Source: GH45 sp046704385
Lineage (GTDB): Bacteria > Bacteroidota > Bacteroidia > Bacteroidales > SZUA-534
DNA: 64,000 bases
NCBI GenBank assembly: GCA_046704385.1
Contig: JBJKSB010000079.1
Span: 61,389 to 125,388, forward strand
Reading direction: 5' to 3'
Positions 26,770 through 36,159 of the stretch are shown here, in pieces. Under the pieces are notes generated by a model. The model searched no databases, was not told the DNA's origin, and saw only the letters and a program-made list of their open reading frames with translations. The position numbers and the translations under genes are program-made. Position 1 is the first letter of the stretch, and each line of letters opens with the position of its first letter.

Positions 26770-26987
26770 TTCTGTTTTCTTATTCCATTGTAAAAATATA
26801 AACTACTGAAACGCTTTTATGTTTTTAAAAAAATAATTTAATATCGCTATTTTCTTATGTTTAAACAAAAATATGAACTTTGAAAACTTTAATCACCCTT
26901 AATTTGTGTTTTTTACCGGGAAACCGAAGAAATGATTTTTTTATTCAGATGTTAAATGCTTATTTGTTTTTAAAACATTGAATAAGG

Positions 26988-27019
26988 GATAGAATTATTT
27001 ATGAAAACAACTATTTTTG
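26988..27019 (+). promoter_or_regulatory. Promoter of yebC (TTG / TATTTTTG)
   Basis: A TTG at 26988-26990 and a TATTTTTG at 27012-27019 are separated by 21 bases and lie 41 bases before the yebC start. Both fit the Bacteroidota -33/-7 consensus. Confidence 0.55.
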
Positions 27020-27059
27020 CAACCAAAATTATTAATTGATTTGATTTAAAATAACTAAA

Positions 27060-27767
27060 ATGGGACGCGCATTTGAATATAGAAAAGCAGCAAAGATGAA
27101 ACGCTGGGACAAAATGTCCAAGATTTTTCCAAAATTGGGTAAAGCAATTACAGTAGCAGCCAAAGAAGGTGGCCCCGATCCGGAACTGAATCCAAAATTG
27201 CGTACCGCTATTCAAAATGCCAAGGCTCAAAACATGCCAAAAGATAATATTGAAAATGCCATTAAAAGAGCCCAGGGCAAAGATGCAGCCGCTTATACCG
27301 AAATGAGCATTGAAGGGAAAGGTCCCCATGGTGTCCTGGTTTTTGTAGAATGCATGACCGATAATACCACTCGTACCACGGCCAATGTAAAATCATACTT
27401 CAATAAAGCAGGTGGAAGTCAGGTACCAAACGGCTCTCTTGAATTTATGTTTAATCGTAAAACAGTAATTGAATTCGAAAAAACCGATTCTATTGATATT
27501 GAAGAACTTGAATTGGAATTGATTGATGCAGGACTTGAAGAGATTGAAGAAAACGAAGGTACCCTTTATATTTATGGTGATTATACTAATTTTGGCTCAC
27601 TGACACAGGCATTTGAGGAAAAAGGCATGGAAGTAAAAGCCACTTTACAACGCATACCAACCTCACCGGTAGAATACAGTGAAGAGCAACTGGAAGATAT
27701 TGAAAAAATGCTTGATAAACTTGATGACGATGATGATGTTCAGGCAGTTTATACAAACATATTATAA
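27060..27767 (+). CDS. yebC: YebC/PmpR family protein (translation or transcription regulator)
   Basis: A 235-residue protein with the invariant start 'GRAFEYRKAAKMKRWDKMSK', then 'FPKLGKAITVAAKEGGPDPELNPKL', 'NMPKDNIENAIKRA' and 'ECMTDNTTRTTANVKSYFNK' in pieces. All three YebC domains are present at normal length. The family was annotated as transcription regulators; more recent work links members to relief of ribosome stalling at proline stretches. It has its own promoter and does not appear to be in an operon with the preceding divergent genes. Confidence 0.95.
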   Translation: MGRAFEYRKAAKMKRWDKMSKIFPKLGKAITVAAKEGGPDPELNPKLRTAIQNAKAQNMPKDNIENAIKRAQGKDAAAYTEMSIEGKGPHGVLVFVECMTDNTTRTTANVKSYFNKAGGSQVPNGSLEFMFNRKTVIEFEKTDSIDIEELELELIDAGLEEIEENEGTLYIYGDYTNFGSLTQAFEEKGMEVKATLQRIPTSPVEYSEEQLEDIEKMLDKLDDDDDVQAVYTNIL

Positions 27768-27980
27768 TAACCTGATATTAAACACAAAAGGCATTATATC
27801 AAAAGTATTTTTAATTGAAATTGCGATATAGCCTGAAATATAACGCAACAATTTATTTTGAGGCCATCCGTTTCAAATTATTTAATTTTGACATCCGGAA
27901 ACAATAAAACAAAAATTAATGGGTTAGCCTTTTCAGAAAATTACGGCACTATTAATTCGCCGTTTTAAAACACCAAAATC

Positions 27981-28712
27981 ATGCTTGCTTTATACAAAAA
28001 AGAGTTAGCCGGTTTTTTCAGCACCTTAACAGGATATATTGTAATTATTGTCTTTTTAATTGCAACCGGCCTTTTTATGTGGGTAATTCCCGGACAAACC
28101 AATGTGCTGGATGCCGGCTATTCCAACCTCGACACTTTTTTTGTGCTCTCACCATGGGTTTTCATGTTTCTGATACCCGCCATCACCATGCGCCTTTTTA
28201 CCGATGAAATTAAAAGCGGTACCATCGAATTGCTGATGACTCGCCCTGTCTCCGATTTTGCAGTAGTTATGGCAAAATACCTGGGAGCCCTGAGTATCGC
28301 TATAATTGCTCTAATACCAACGTTTATCTATTTTGCATCTGTTTACTGGTTAGGAAGTCCTGTAGGGAATATGGATATTGGTGGCACCTGGGGTTCGTAT
28401 ATCGGACTGTTTTTAATGGTTTGCCTTTATGCCGCCATTGGAACTTTTTCATCGGCAATTACATCGAATCAGATTGTGGCCTTTATAATTGCCGTATTCT
28501 TAACATTCATCTTTTTTATTGGATTCGATTCTTTTAGTATGATATTTGCCAACACCAAAGCTGAGTTTTATCTGCAGGGCTTAAGCATTAACAGACACTA
28601 TCAGTCGGTATCACGTGGCGTAATTGATACACGCGACCTGGTGTACTTTTTTAGCTTAATTGCCATCTTTTTGATCATAACAAAGTTCAAAATTCAAAGC
28701 CGCAAATGGTAG
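27981..28712 (+). CDS. gldF: ABC-2 type transporter permease GldF
   Basis: A 243-residue integral membrane protein with six hydrophobic segments. It begins 'LALYKKELAGFFSTLTGYIV' and has 'LTMR'-type and 'RLFTDEIKSGTIELLMTRPVSD' segments typical of GldF and NosY-like permeases. In gliding Bacteroidota, GldA, GldF and GldG form an ABC transporter; the proteins are also kept in non-gliding species, so gliding cannot be inferred. The ATPase gene gldA is not in the window. gldG follows after 15 bases. Confidence 0.9.
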   Translation: MLALYKKELAGFFSTLTGYIVIIVFLIATGLFMWVIPGQTNVLDAGYSNLDTFFVLSPWVFMFLIPAITMRLFTDEIKSGTIELLMTRPVSDFAVVMAKYLGALSIAIIALIPTFIYFASVYWLGSPVGNMDIGGTWGSYIGLFLMVCLYAAIGTFSSAITSNQIVAFIIAVFLTFIFFIGFDSFSMIFANTKAEFYLQGLSINRHYQSVSRGVIDTRDLVYFFSLIAIFLIITKFKIQSRKW

Positions 28713-28727
28713 TAAAATCATAACATC

Positions 28728-30464
28728 ATGCAACAAAAGAAATTAAGAAACGATAATATTTTCCAGCTTATAATAACCCTGGCAATAATCGTTTTGCTCA
28801 CTATTATATCCAACTATTTATTTACCCGTATCGACCTTACATCCGATAAACGGTTTACCCTTTCCGACAATACTAAAGAAATGCTTAAGGGTATTGACGA
28901 TATTGTTTATTTTAAAGTATATCTCGATGGTGATCTTCCGGCAGGATTTAAACGTCTCCAAAATTCAACAAAAGAAATTCTGGATGAATTCAGGGCTTAT
29001 GCAAAAGACAATATTCAGTATGAATTTATTGATCCAACAGCAAGTCCCGACCGTAAAACACGAGACAATATATTCCACCAGTTGTATCAAAAAGGACTAA
29101 ATCCTACAAATTTAAAAGTGAGTGAACAGGGTGGCGGAAATTCCGAAAAGCTAATTTTTCCGGGTATTATCGTTTCGTATCACGGGCAGGAGGTTTCGGT
29201 AAATATTCTAAAAAATTACGTTGGAAAGTCGGCCGAAAGAAACTTAAATGAATCAATTCAGGCCCTGGAATATGAACTTACTTTTGCCATTCATCAGTTA
29301 ACCACCCGGCATGTTCCGCGGATAGGATTTATTGAAGGTCATGGCGAGCTCGACACTATTGAAGTTGATGATTTAGCAAAAACGCTTTCACAATATTATT
29401 ATCTTGCCAGGGTACCAATTGACGGATACCTTTATAGCTTGCGCGATACCTTAAACCGGAACAAATACGACTTAATTGTAATTGCAAAACCACAGAATAA
29501 ATTTTCCGAAAATGATAAATTCATTATCGATCAGTACATTATGAATGGTGGGAAAGTTCTTTGGATGATCGACGATGTAAATGTCAATATGGACAGCCTC
29601 GCCCATTCGCGGTCCACGGTAGGATTGCCCTACGATCTGAACCTCAACGACATGTTATTTAAGTACGGCATACGCGTTAATCAAACACTGATTCAGGATA
29701 TACAATGCAACGTAATTCCGGTGAACACTTCCATGGCAGGCCAGGAACCAAGATTTGCACCTGCTCCGTGGATTTATTTCCCGCTGATTTCGCCTTCGCA
29801 AAATAACACCATAACCCGAAATCTCGACATGATAAAAACGGAGTTTGTCAATTCGATAGATACTGTAGGCGAAGATCCGGAAATAAAGAAAACAATCCTG
29901 CTGACATCGTCGCAGTACAGCCGCTTTGTGACGGCACCAATACTTATTGACCTGTCGATAATAAACGAAAGACCCGACCCGGCCCGGTTCAATAAATCAT
30001 TTCTCCCGGTCGGGGTGTTGTTGGAAGGAAAATTCCCATCCGTATTTGCCAATCGGATTACCCCGCTCATTAAGAATAATCCTGAATTTGCCTTTAAAGC
30101 GAAAAGTGTACCCACTAAAATGATCGTAATTTCTGATGGTGATATTATCCGAAATGATGTTCAGGGGATGGGCAAAAAACAAGAAGCCATACCGCTGGGT
30201 TATGACCGGTTTACCAGGAAAACATTCGGCAATAAGGAATTGATACTGAACTGCATCAATTATTTATGCGACATGCAGGGACTTATGGAATCGAGATCGA
30301 AAGACTATAAACTCCGACTGCTCGACAGGCCTAAGGTTATGGAACACCGGTTAAAGTGGCAAATTATTAACGTGGTTTTACCTGTTGTATTGGTTATCCT
30401 TAGCGGATTGATTTTCATCTATTTCAGGAAAAGGAAATATGCTAAAAAACCTACATTAAAATGA
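28728..30464 (+). CDS. gldG: GldG, substrate-binding-like subunit of the Gld ABC transporter
   Basis: A 578-residue protein. A membrane helix at about residues 15-34 is followed by the GldG/IFT52-like domain ('RIDLTSDKRFTLSDNTKEML' at the start, 'RIGFIEGHGELDTIEVDDL' mid-way, 'GGKVLWMIDDVNVNMDS' later) and a C-terminal membrane helix (about 545-566). It is thought to be the extracytoplasmic component working with GldF. The stop overlaps the start of the DUF4340 gene by 4 bases (ATGA), so the genes are probably coupled. Confidence 0.92.
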   Translation: MQQKKLRNDNIFQLIITLAIIVLLTIISNYLFTRIDLTSDKRFTLSDNTKEMLKGIDDIVYFKVYLDGDLPAGFKRLQNSTKEILDEFRAYAKDNIQYEFIDPTASPDRKTRDNIFHQLYQKGLNPTNLKVSEQGGGNSEKLIFPGIIVSYHGQEVSVNILKNYVGKSAERNLNESIQALEYELTFAIHQLTTRHVPRIGFIEGHGELDTIEVDDLAKTLSQYYYLARVPIDGYLYSLRDTLNRNKYDLIVIAKPQNKFSENDKFIIDQYIMNGGKVLWMIDDVNVNMDSLAHSRSTVGLPYDLNLNDMLFKYGIRVNQTLIQDIQCNVIPVNTSMAGQEPRFAPAPWIYFPLISPSQNNTITRNLDMIKTEFVNSIDTVGEDPEIKKTILLTSSQYSRFVTAPILIDLSIINERPDPARFNKSFLPVGVLLEGKFPSVFANRITPLIKNNPEFAFKAKSVPTKMIVISDGDIIRNDVQGMGKKQEAIPLGYDRFTRKTFGNKELILNCINYLCDMQGLMESRSKDYKLRLLDRPKVMEHRLKWQIINVVLPVVLVILSGLIFIYFRKRKYAKKPTLK

Positions 30465-31450
30465 AGAATAAAAAGATTCAGATAATTATACTGTTTGTTT
30501 TAATTCTTATTACAGGATATCTGGTTATTACCAACCGGAAAGGAACCATTAAACCCAAATTGCGCGACTTTGCCATTGAAGACACCGCTTCTGTATCCAA
30601 AATATTCATGGCCGACAAAGACACCAACACTATTTTATTGGAACGTAAAAAGGGTTACTGGTCGGTAAACACCAACTATGAAGCACGTCAGGACCTGGTC
30701 GGCCTTCTGTTAAAAACCCTGTACCGCATGCGGGTGAAAGAACCCGTAGCAAAGGCAGCCCAGGCAAATATTATTAAAAGCCTGGCCGTAAAATCAGTTA
30801 AAGTTGAAATTTACCAAAATAATAGGCTTACAAAAACCATGTATGTGGGCGGCCCCACAATGGATTCATACGGAACATATATGATACTTGATAAATCATC
30901 AGCCCCGTTTATTATGGAAATTCCGGGTTTCAGAGGATATCTGTCGCCTCGTTTTACCACGCTAATCAATGATTGGCGGTCACAAACCGTTTTCCGTATT
31001 CCCATGAATGAAATAAAAAAAGTTACCCTTGAAAATATTAAGACCCCGGTTGAATCATTTGCAGTAACTCAAAATAATGAAAGCATTGGTTTAAAGGATT
31101 ATAAAAACCAGGTAATCACAAGCTTTGATACCATTGAAGTCAGGAAATTTTTATTGGAATTCCGTCATAAAAATTTTAGTAAATTTATTGAAGATGTACC
31201 GGATAAATGGCAGGATTCTATTAAAACCAGTGAGCCTATGTACCTGTTAACTATCGAAAAAACCGACGGCAGTTCACAATGGATAAAAGCTTTTAATAAA
31301 CCCGGTTGGGGCAAAACCGATTTTTTTGGAAAAGAACTAAAATCCGATCCCGATAATTTTTTTATGCTTACCGACAAAAATGATTTTGTATATGCCCAGT
31401 ATTTTAGTTTCGATCCGGTGTTCAAAAAAATAAGTGATTTTAAAAAATAA
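30461..31450 (+). CDS. DUF4340 domain protein
   Basis: A 329-residue protein with one N-terminal membrane helix (about 5-22) and a soluble beta-rich region. The DUF4340 segment lies at about residues 60-260 ('GYWSVNTNYEARQD', then 'VGGPTMDSYGTYMIL'). DUF4340 genes often accompany ABC-2 permease/GldG-type genes, as here, and may encode an accessory extracytoplasmic subunit; a biochemical role is not known. It overlaps gldG by 4 bases and is followed 74 bases later by dnaN, which has its own -7 element. Confidence 0.88.
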   Translation: MKNKKIQIIILFVLILITGYLVITNRKGTIKPKLRDFAIEDTASVSKIFMADKDTNTILLERKKGYWSVNTNYEARQDLVGLLLKTLYRMRVKEPVAKAAQANIIKSLAVKSVKVEIYQNNRLTKTMYVGGPTMDSYGTYMILDKSSAPFIMEIPGFRGYLSPRFTTLINDWRSQTVFRIPMNEIKKVTLENIKTPVESFAVTQNNESIGLKDYKNQVITSFDTIEVRKFLLEFRHKNFSKFIEDVPDKWQDSIKTSEPMYLLTIEKTDGSSQWIKAFNKPGWGKTDFFGKELKSDPDNFFMLTDKNDFVYAQYFSFDPVFKKISDFKK

Positions 31451-31490
31451 TATGCCCTATTATCTATTTTTTTAATAATAATATTTTTGA

Positions 31491-31498
31491 TACTTTTG
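31491..31498 (+). promoter_or_regulatory. -7 promoter element of dnaN
   Basis: TACTTTTG matches TAnnTTTG and is 26 bases before the dnaN start. No clear TTG is seen at the -33 distance, where the sequence is a T/A run. Confidence 0.45.
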
Positions 31499-31524
31499 GT
31501 TACACATATTCTAAATAAATCAAT

Positions 31525-32652
31525 ATGAATTTTATAGTTTCAAGTTCATCATTATTGCATCACTTACAGGCTGTTAGTCGTGTAATTAGTTCAAAAAATA
31601 CTTTGCCGATTCTCGATAATTTTCTGTTTCAACTGGCTGGCAGCGAATTAACTATTACCGCTTCCGATTTGGAAACAACTTTAATTACCAAGGTACAACT
31701 CGACAGTGCTACTGACGAGGGCGAAGTTGCCATCGATGCCAAGCGTTTAACCACTATTTTAAAAGAGTTTCCTGAACAACCCTTAACATTTAATATCGAC
31801 AAAGATTCCCTTTCAGTTGATATTATTTCAGAAAATGGTAAGTTTAGCGTAGTCGGTCAAAATGGTTCCGACTTTCCACAACTTCCGGAATTAAAAGGCG
31901 GTGTGCATTCTGTATCATTAACCAGCGAGATTTTGAACCAGGGGGTTACAAAAACCCTGTTTGCTGCCTCCGACGATGAATTACGTCCGGTTATGACAGG
32001 TGTTTACATTCAACTTTCGCCCGATCATATGACATTTGTAGCATCCGATGCACATAAACTGGTCCGTTATCGCCGTAGTGATGTAAAAGCTGACGAAAGC
32101 GCCTCATTTATTCTACCCCAAAAACCGGCTGGATTATTAAAAAATATTCTTCCTAAAGATGATAGCGCGGTTAACCTTCAGTTTGACGACAAAAATGCTT
32201 CTGTGGAATTCCAGGGTTATAAACTGGTTTGCCGATTGGTTGAAGGTAGTTATCCAAATTATGAAGCTGTTATTCCAAAAGATAACCCAAATGTACTTAC
32301 TATCGATCGTCTTGATTTTTATAATTCATTGCGCAGGGTATCGGTATTTTCGAACCAGGCAAGTAACCTCATTAAGTTATCGATGACAGCCAACCAGCTT
32401 ACCGTATCAGCACAGGATATCGATTTCTCCATTTCAGCTCATGAAAGAGTTCGCTGCCAGTTTGAAGGCGATGATATGGAAATTGGATTCAAATCACTGT
32501 TCCTGATCGAAATTCTTGCCAACCTTGCATCTGCAGATGTAGCAATGAATCTCTCAGACCCAACCCGTGCAGGTATTTTGGTTCCCGTTGAAAAAGAAAG
32601 CGATAACGAAGATGTTTTAATGCTTTTAATGCCAATGATGATTAACGGATAA
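31525..32652 (+). CDS. dnaN: DNA polymerase III beta subunit (sliding clamp)
   Basis: A 375-residue protein with the three successive clamp domains. Recognisable segments are 'ISSKNTLPILDNFLF' (domain 1), 'RPVMTGVYIQL' with 'DAHKLVRYRR' (domain 2) and 'EIGFKSLFLIEILA' with a C-terminal 'LLMPMMING' (domain 3, the usual 'MPMRL'-type end). The ring-shaped dimer tethers DNA polymerase to DNA. An intrinsic terminator follows. It is not next to dnaA or recF here, which is common in Bacteroidota. Confidence 0.97.
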   Translation: MNFIVSSSSLLHHLQAVSRVISSKNTLPILDNFLFQLAGSELTITASDLETTLITKVQLDSATDEGEVAIDAKRLTTILKEFPEQPLTFNIDKDSLSVDIISENGKFSVVGQNGSDFPQLPELKGGVHSVSLTSEILNQGVTKTLFAASDDELRPVMTGVYIQLSPDHMTFVASDAHKLVRYRRSDVKADESASFILPQKPAGLLKNILPKDDSAVNLQFDDKNASVEFQGYKLVCRLVEGSYPNYEAVIPKDNPNVLTIDRLDFYNSLRRVSVFSNQASNLIKLSMTANQLTVSAQDIDFSISAHERVRCQFEGDDMEIGFKSLFLIEILANLASADVAMNLSDPTRAGILVPVEKESDNEDVLMLLMPMMING

Positions 32653-32675
32653 AATAAAAAATTAATAAATAGTTG

Positions 32676-32704
32676 AAAAGGAGCCTTACAGCTCCTTTTT
32701 TATT
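32676..32704 (+). terminator. Intrinsic terminator of dnaN
   Basis: AAAAGGAGC and GCTCCTTTT form a 9-bp stem with the 6-base loop CTTACA, extended by a T run. It begins 24 bases after the dnaN stop. Confidence 0.85.
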
Positions 32705-32743
32705 TTAAGTATCGTTGCAATACCGAAATCTTTCACAAAATTA

Positions 32744-32769
32744 TAAAAAAAGCTCTCATCATTAGAGCT
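32744..32769 (-). terminator. Minus-strand intrinsic terminator without a known upstream gene
   Basis: On the minus strand AGCTCT and AGAGCT form a 6-bp stem around the loop AATGATG and are followed by TTTTTTTA. No recognised minus-strand gene precedes it; the only candidate is a 36-codon frame at 32762-32872 whose stop codon lies in the stem. Confidence 0.5.
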
Positions 32770-32872
32770 GAAATGAGCTTAACCCATTTTTAGCCACACA
32801 AATTAAAAATTCTTTCTTTCTAAAATCAAAACATAAAATAGTTGTATATTGTTCATTTAGTGTAAAATACAT
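32762..32872 (-). CDS. Possible tiny ORF (36 residues) ending in a terminator
   Basis: ATG at 32872, stop TAA at 32762-32764 inside the hairpin described at 32744-32769. The product starts 'MYFTLNEQYTTILCFDF' and ends 'SSFQL'. A TAATTTTA element a few bases upstream of the ATG resembles a -7 box with one mismatch. No family is recognised. It may instead be part of a small antisense or regulatory RNA, or chance. Confidence 0.2.
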   Translation of the reverse strand: MYFTLNEQYTTILCFDFRKKEFLICVAKNGLSSFQL

Positions 32873-32987
32873 AATTTTAGATAAAATTACAGCAACTTAA
32901 AAAAGAGGAAAGGTGGTATAAATTGTAGTAATCGGCTAATATTTATATCTTTATGGCTGGTAAGTCTAACTAAACATTAATTTAACC

Positions 32988-34547
32988 ATGTGGGGAAAAG
33001 CGTTAGCTTTATTTTTTTGTGTTTCATTTTTTTATACTGCATTCGCACAAAATGATATTCAAACTGTTTTGATTGAAAAATACGCTGAAAACAGTTTTAG
33101 GGATGGCGATTATGAATTTGCACTGGAAAATTACCTGAAACTTTATGCGAATGACAAAGAAAATATTGACCTGAATTATAAACTGGGAATTTGTTACACG
33201 GAAACCACAATTGATAAAAGCAAAGCAATTCCTTACCTTGAATTTGTTGTTCAACACAATAATTTTCCTCCAAAATCATACTATTACCTGGGTCGCGCCT
33301 ACATGTATAATTACCGCTTTACGGTGGCTGTTGATGCCTTTTACGAATATAAAATGATGGGCGTTGAAGAAGCTACTTTAACCGAAACCGACCGCCTAAT
33401 CCAGATGTGTTACGATGCCTTGCTAAGGATTAACACGCCCAGCAATGTTTCTTTTGAATTGCTCGATTCCACCGTCAATTCAAAATATGACGATTTTTAT
33501 CCTTTTGTAGATGCAAACGGAACAAATCTCGTTTTTGCATCAAACAGAACTTATGTTAAAGAATTTGAAGATTATATATCGAACGATTTTTTCAGCGAAT
33601 ATAAAAAAGGATCATGGTCATCGGCCTCTCCACTACCGGTAAATACATACGATAGAGATGAAATAGTGGGTATGACCCCCGACGGTGAGAAAATTCTGGT
33701 ATATACCGATGGAGACTATGCCAATAATGATGTAAAAATGGTAATCAGAAAAGGATCGAAATTTATTAATGCCGACAAATCGGAGTTACCCACCGATTTA
33801 AATACGGATGGTGTAGAAATGGGAGCCTGCCTTTCGCCTGACGGCAATACCATTTATTTCGCCAGTGACCGGCGTGGCGGACTTGGCGGATTGGATTTAT
33901 ACTGGGCCAAAAAAGATGCCAGCGGTAAGTGGATGCCGTCAGAAAATTTAGGATTTATAATAAATACCGAATATGATGAGAATTATCCCAGCCTGAGTCC
34001 CGATGGCAAAAGGCTGTATTTTGCTTCAAAAGGCCATCCCGGAATTGGGGAATACGATATTTATGTAACTTCATACATTGACTCCCTAAAGTCATGGACA
34101 AATCCCAGGAACCTGGGTTTTCCTATAAATACACCTCTGGACAATACAACTATATCGTTTGCCGCTGATGGTAAAACCGCATATGTGGCTGCGAACCGAA
34201 AAGAAGGTTATGGCAAACTGGATATTTATAAGCTTACATTTGGTGATGAAAACAAATCTGTTATCGTCATGGTTACCGTAATGGTTGGGACTGAAAGCAA
34301 CAGTGTACCTTATTCGGAAGATTTCCTGAAAGCATATGGAACTTTTTACGACAAGTTCGGCAATATTATAGCCCAACTTCCTGTTGAAACCGATGGTGGA
34401 TATTTCTTTGGTACCCTGTACCCCGGCACATACAAGCTTGAAGTAAAATTTGACGGCTACAAAGAAGGGCATACCGAAACCCTGGTTATTGGTGAAGATA
34501 AAGTTGGCGGAGATGCTGTTTCATTAACTGTTTATTTAAAACAATAG
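32988..34547 (+). CDS. Secreted TPR / WD40-like (PD40) beta-propeller protein, first paralogue
   Basis: A 519-residue protein with a signal peptide (about 1-20, ending 'TAFAQ'). TPR-like helices run about residues 25-145 ('GDYEFALENYLKLYAND'). PD40 propeller blades lie at about 165-410, repeating 'LSPDGNTIYFASDRRGGLGGLDLYWA' and 'LSPDGKRLYFASKG'-type motifs. A short C-terminal beta domain (about 425-519) resembles a carboxypeptidase-regulatory or CNA-B fold ('PGTYKLEVKFDGYKEG'). This is the architecture of T9SS PorE-like proteins but without the OmpA peptidoglycan-binding domain. It is probably periplasmic or surface-attached. The second paralogue begins 2 bases after its stop. Confidence 0.85.
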   Translation: MWGKALALFFCVSFFYTAFAQNDIQTVLIEKYAENSFRDGDYEFALENYLKLYANDKENIDLNYKLGICYTETTIDKSKAIPYLEFVVQHNNFPPKSYYYLGRAYMYNYRFTVAVDAFYEYKMMGVEEATLTETDRLIQMCYDALLRINTPSNVSFELLDSTVNSKYDDFYPFVDANGTNLVFASNRTYVKEFEDYISNDFFSEYKKGSWSSASPLPVNTYDRDEIVGMTPDGEKILVYTDGDYANNDVKMVIRKGSKFINADKSELPTDLNTDGVEMGACLSPDGNTIYFASDRRGGLGGLDLYWAKKDASGKWMPSENLGFIINTEYDENYPSLSPDGKRLYFASKGHPGIGEYDIYVTSYIDSLKSWTNPRNLGFPINTPLDNTTISFAADGKTAYVAANRKEGYGKLDIYKLTFGDENKSVIVMVTVMVGTESNSVPYSEDFLKAYGTFYDKFGNIIAQLPVETDGGYFFGTLYPGTYKLEVKFDGYKEGHTETLVIGEDKVGGDAVSLTVYLKQ

Positions 34548-34549
34548 CT

Positions 34550-36103
34550 ATGAAAATTTATAATTATTCATTAATCGTGGTATTTTTCTTCGCTACAATT
34601 CTTACTGCTTTTGCCCAACAGGAAGATCGTGAAGCCAATTTTCATTTTAAATCCGAAAACTATCCGGTAGCGATAAAGCTTTACGAGAAACTTTACGCAA
34701 AAGATACCGCCAACAAGGAATATAATTATAAACTGGGATATAGTTACTTACAATGCAACAACAATCCACCGGCAGCACTTACACACCTGTTGATAGTTCA
34801 GGATGATCATAAAACAGATGCCGAATTTCAGTTTTTGCTTGGAAGAGCCTACCTGTATAACTATAAATTTGGCAAGGCCAAAACCTGTTTCGATGCTGCT
34901 AAAAATCTGGCTGGTAAAGATGAAGACTTAAAAACAAATGCCGAAACCTGGCACCAAATGTCTGAAAATGCGGAACGTATGGTAAAATCGCCGCTTGATG
35001 TAACATTTGTCAATATGGGCAAATATATAAATACCGATATGGACGAGATCACACCATTTGTAACCCCCGACAATGACATGCTTTTATATACAACCAATAA
35101 AAAGTACGACAGCAAATTCTTTATCTATATTAATAACGTTTATTATTCTATGCACGATAATGGTGTCTTTAAAAAAGGTAAACCGTTGGGTGCCGTTAAT
35201 TCTGTTGACGATGAATTCATGGCAGGTATTTCCTTGAATAATGAAAACATTTATGTACAACTCCAAGGATTTGAGGGATTTCAGGATTTAGTTTGTTCAG
35301 AACGTAAATTGAAGGGCTTCAGAGGAAAAGAAGGGCTTGGCGACAATGTTAACAGTAAATTCGCAGAATTTGCAGCCTGTGAGACGGTAACCGGAGACAC
35401 CTTGTTTTTTTCCAGCAACCGTGAAGGAGGTATGGGTGGCATGGATATCTATTACAGTCTGAAATTACCCACGGGTGATTGGGGTATTGCCCGCAACGCC
35501 GGTGATAAGATAAACTCCCCCTATGACGATGATTTCCCGGTACTTTCAACCGATGAAAGCAAGATGTATTTTACTTCGAACCGTCCCGAATCAATGGGTG
35601 GCTACGATATATTTGAATGCGATATAAACGAAACAACTCATGAATTTGGTGAACCCAAAAATATAGGTTATCCCCTCAACAATGTTTTTGATAATAAAAC
35701 CATTGCATTCTCTGATAATGAAAGATACGCATATGTTTCAGCCATAAAACCCGATGGGTTCGGTTATAATGATTTATACCAGGTTATCTTTAATCAAAAA
35801 GACCCATCGGTTAAAATTTTAATTTTTGATTTCAAAAAACAAGAGGGTGAAAACCTTGTACCATTTGCCACTGCAGATACAACATTGAAAATAATGTCAT
35901 ATCAAAAAGGCAAGGTGGAATTTGGTGAATATGCTTATGATACCATCAATAGCAGGGCAACCATTGCTTTCCCTCCCGGAACCTATAATGTTGAAATTAC
36001 TGGTAAAAATATCGAAACCAACGCACAAAAAGTAGTAGTTCCCGATGAACCCACAGGTAACAAAATCGATAAACAAGAGGTTATACTACAACTGAAAAAA
36101 TAG
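34550..36103 (+). CDS. Secreted TPR / WD40-like (PD40) beta-propeller protein, second paralogue
   Basis: A 517-residue protein with the same order of parts as its upstream neighbour: signal peptide (about 1-22, ending 'AFAQ'), TPR helices (about 25-140), PD40 blades (about 160-410, with 'FFSSNREGGMGGMDIYYSL' and 'MYFTSNRPESMGGYDIFEC'), and a C-terminal beta domain with 'PPGTYNVEITGKN'. It too lacks OmpA. The two are a tandem duplication with clear divergence. They may form a pair at the cell envelope, perhaps connected with secretion or with a peptidoglycan-linked complex. The function is not established. Confidence 0.85.
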   Translation: MKIYNYSLIVVFFFATILTAFAQQEDREANFHFKSENYPVAIKLYEKLYAKDTANKEYNYKLGYSYLQCNNNPPAALTHLLIVQDDHKTDAEFQFLLGRAYLYNYKFGKAKTCFDAAKNLAGKDEDLKTNAETWHQMSENAERMVKSPLDVTFVNMGKYINTDMDEITPFVTPDNDMLLYTTNKKYDSKFFIYINNVYYSMHDNGVFKKGKPLGAVNSVDDEFMAGISLNNENIYVQLQGFEGFQDLVCSERKLKGFRGKEGLGDNVNSKFAEFAACETVTGDTLFFSSNREGGMGGMDIYYSLKLPTGDWGIARNAGDKINSPYDDDFPVLSTDESKMYFTSNRPESMGGYDIFECDINETTHEFGEPKNIGYPLNNVFDNKTIAFSDNERYAYVSAIKPDGFGYNDLYQVIFNQKDPSVKILIFDFKKQEGENLVPFATADTTLKIMSYQKGKVEFGEYAYDTINSRATIAFPPGTYNVEITGKNIETNAQKVVVPDEPTGNKIDKQEVILQLKK

Positions 36104-36134
36104 TTCCCGGGTTTTTTCATCCCACTCACTTTGT

Positions 36135-36142
36135 TACCTTTG
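36135..36142 (+). promoter_or_regulatory. -7 promoter element of the exonuclease gene
   Basis: TACCTTTG matches TAnnTTTG and is 17 bases before the ATG at 36160. No TTG is seen at the -33 distance. Confidence 0.35.
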
Positions 36143-36159
36143 TCCAAAAAACAGGAAAT

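Larger units (their letters stand above)
32653..32987. other. Intergenic region between dnaN and the TPR/propeller genes
   Basis: 335 bases, AT-rich. It contains the dnaN terminator, the minus-strand terminator and the tiny ORF. A TATCTTTA element at about 32945-32955 could be the -7 box of the next gene with one mismatch. Nothing else is seen. Confidence 0.6.
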
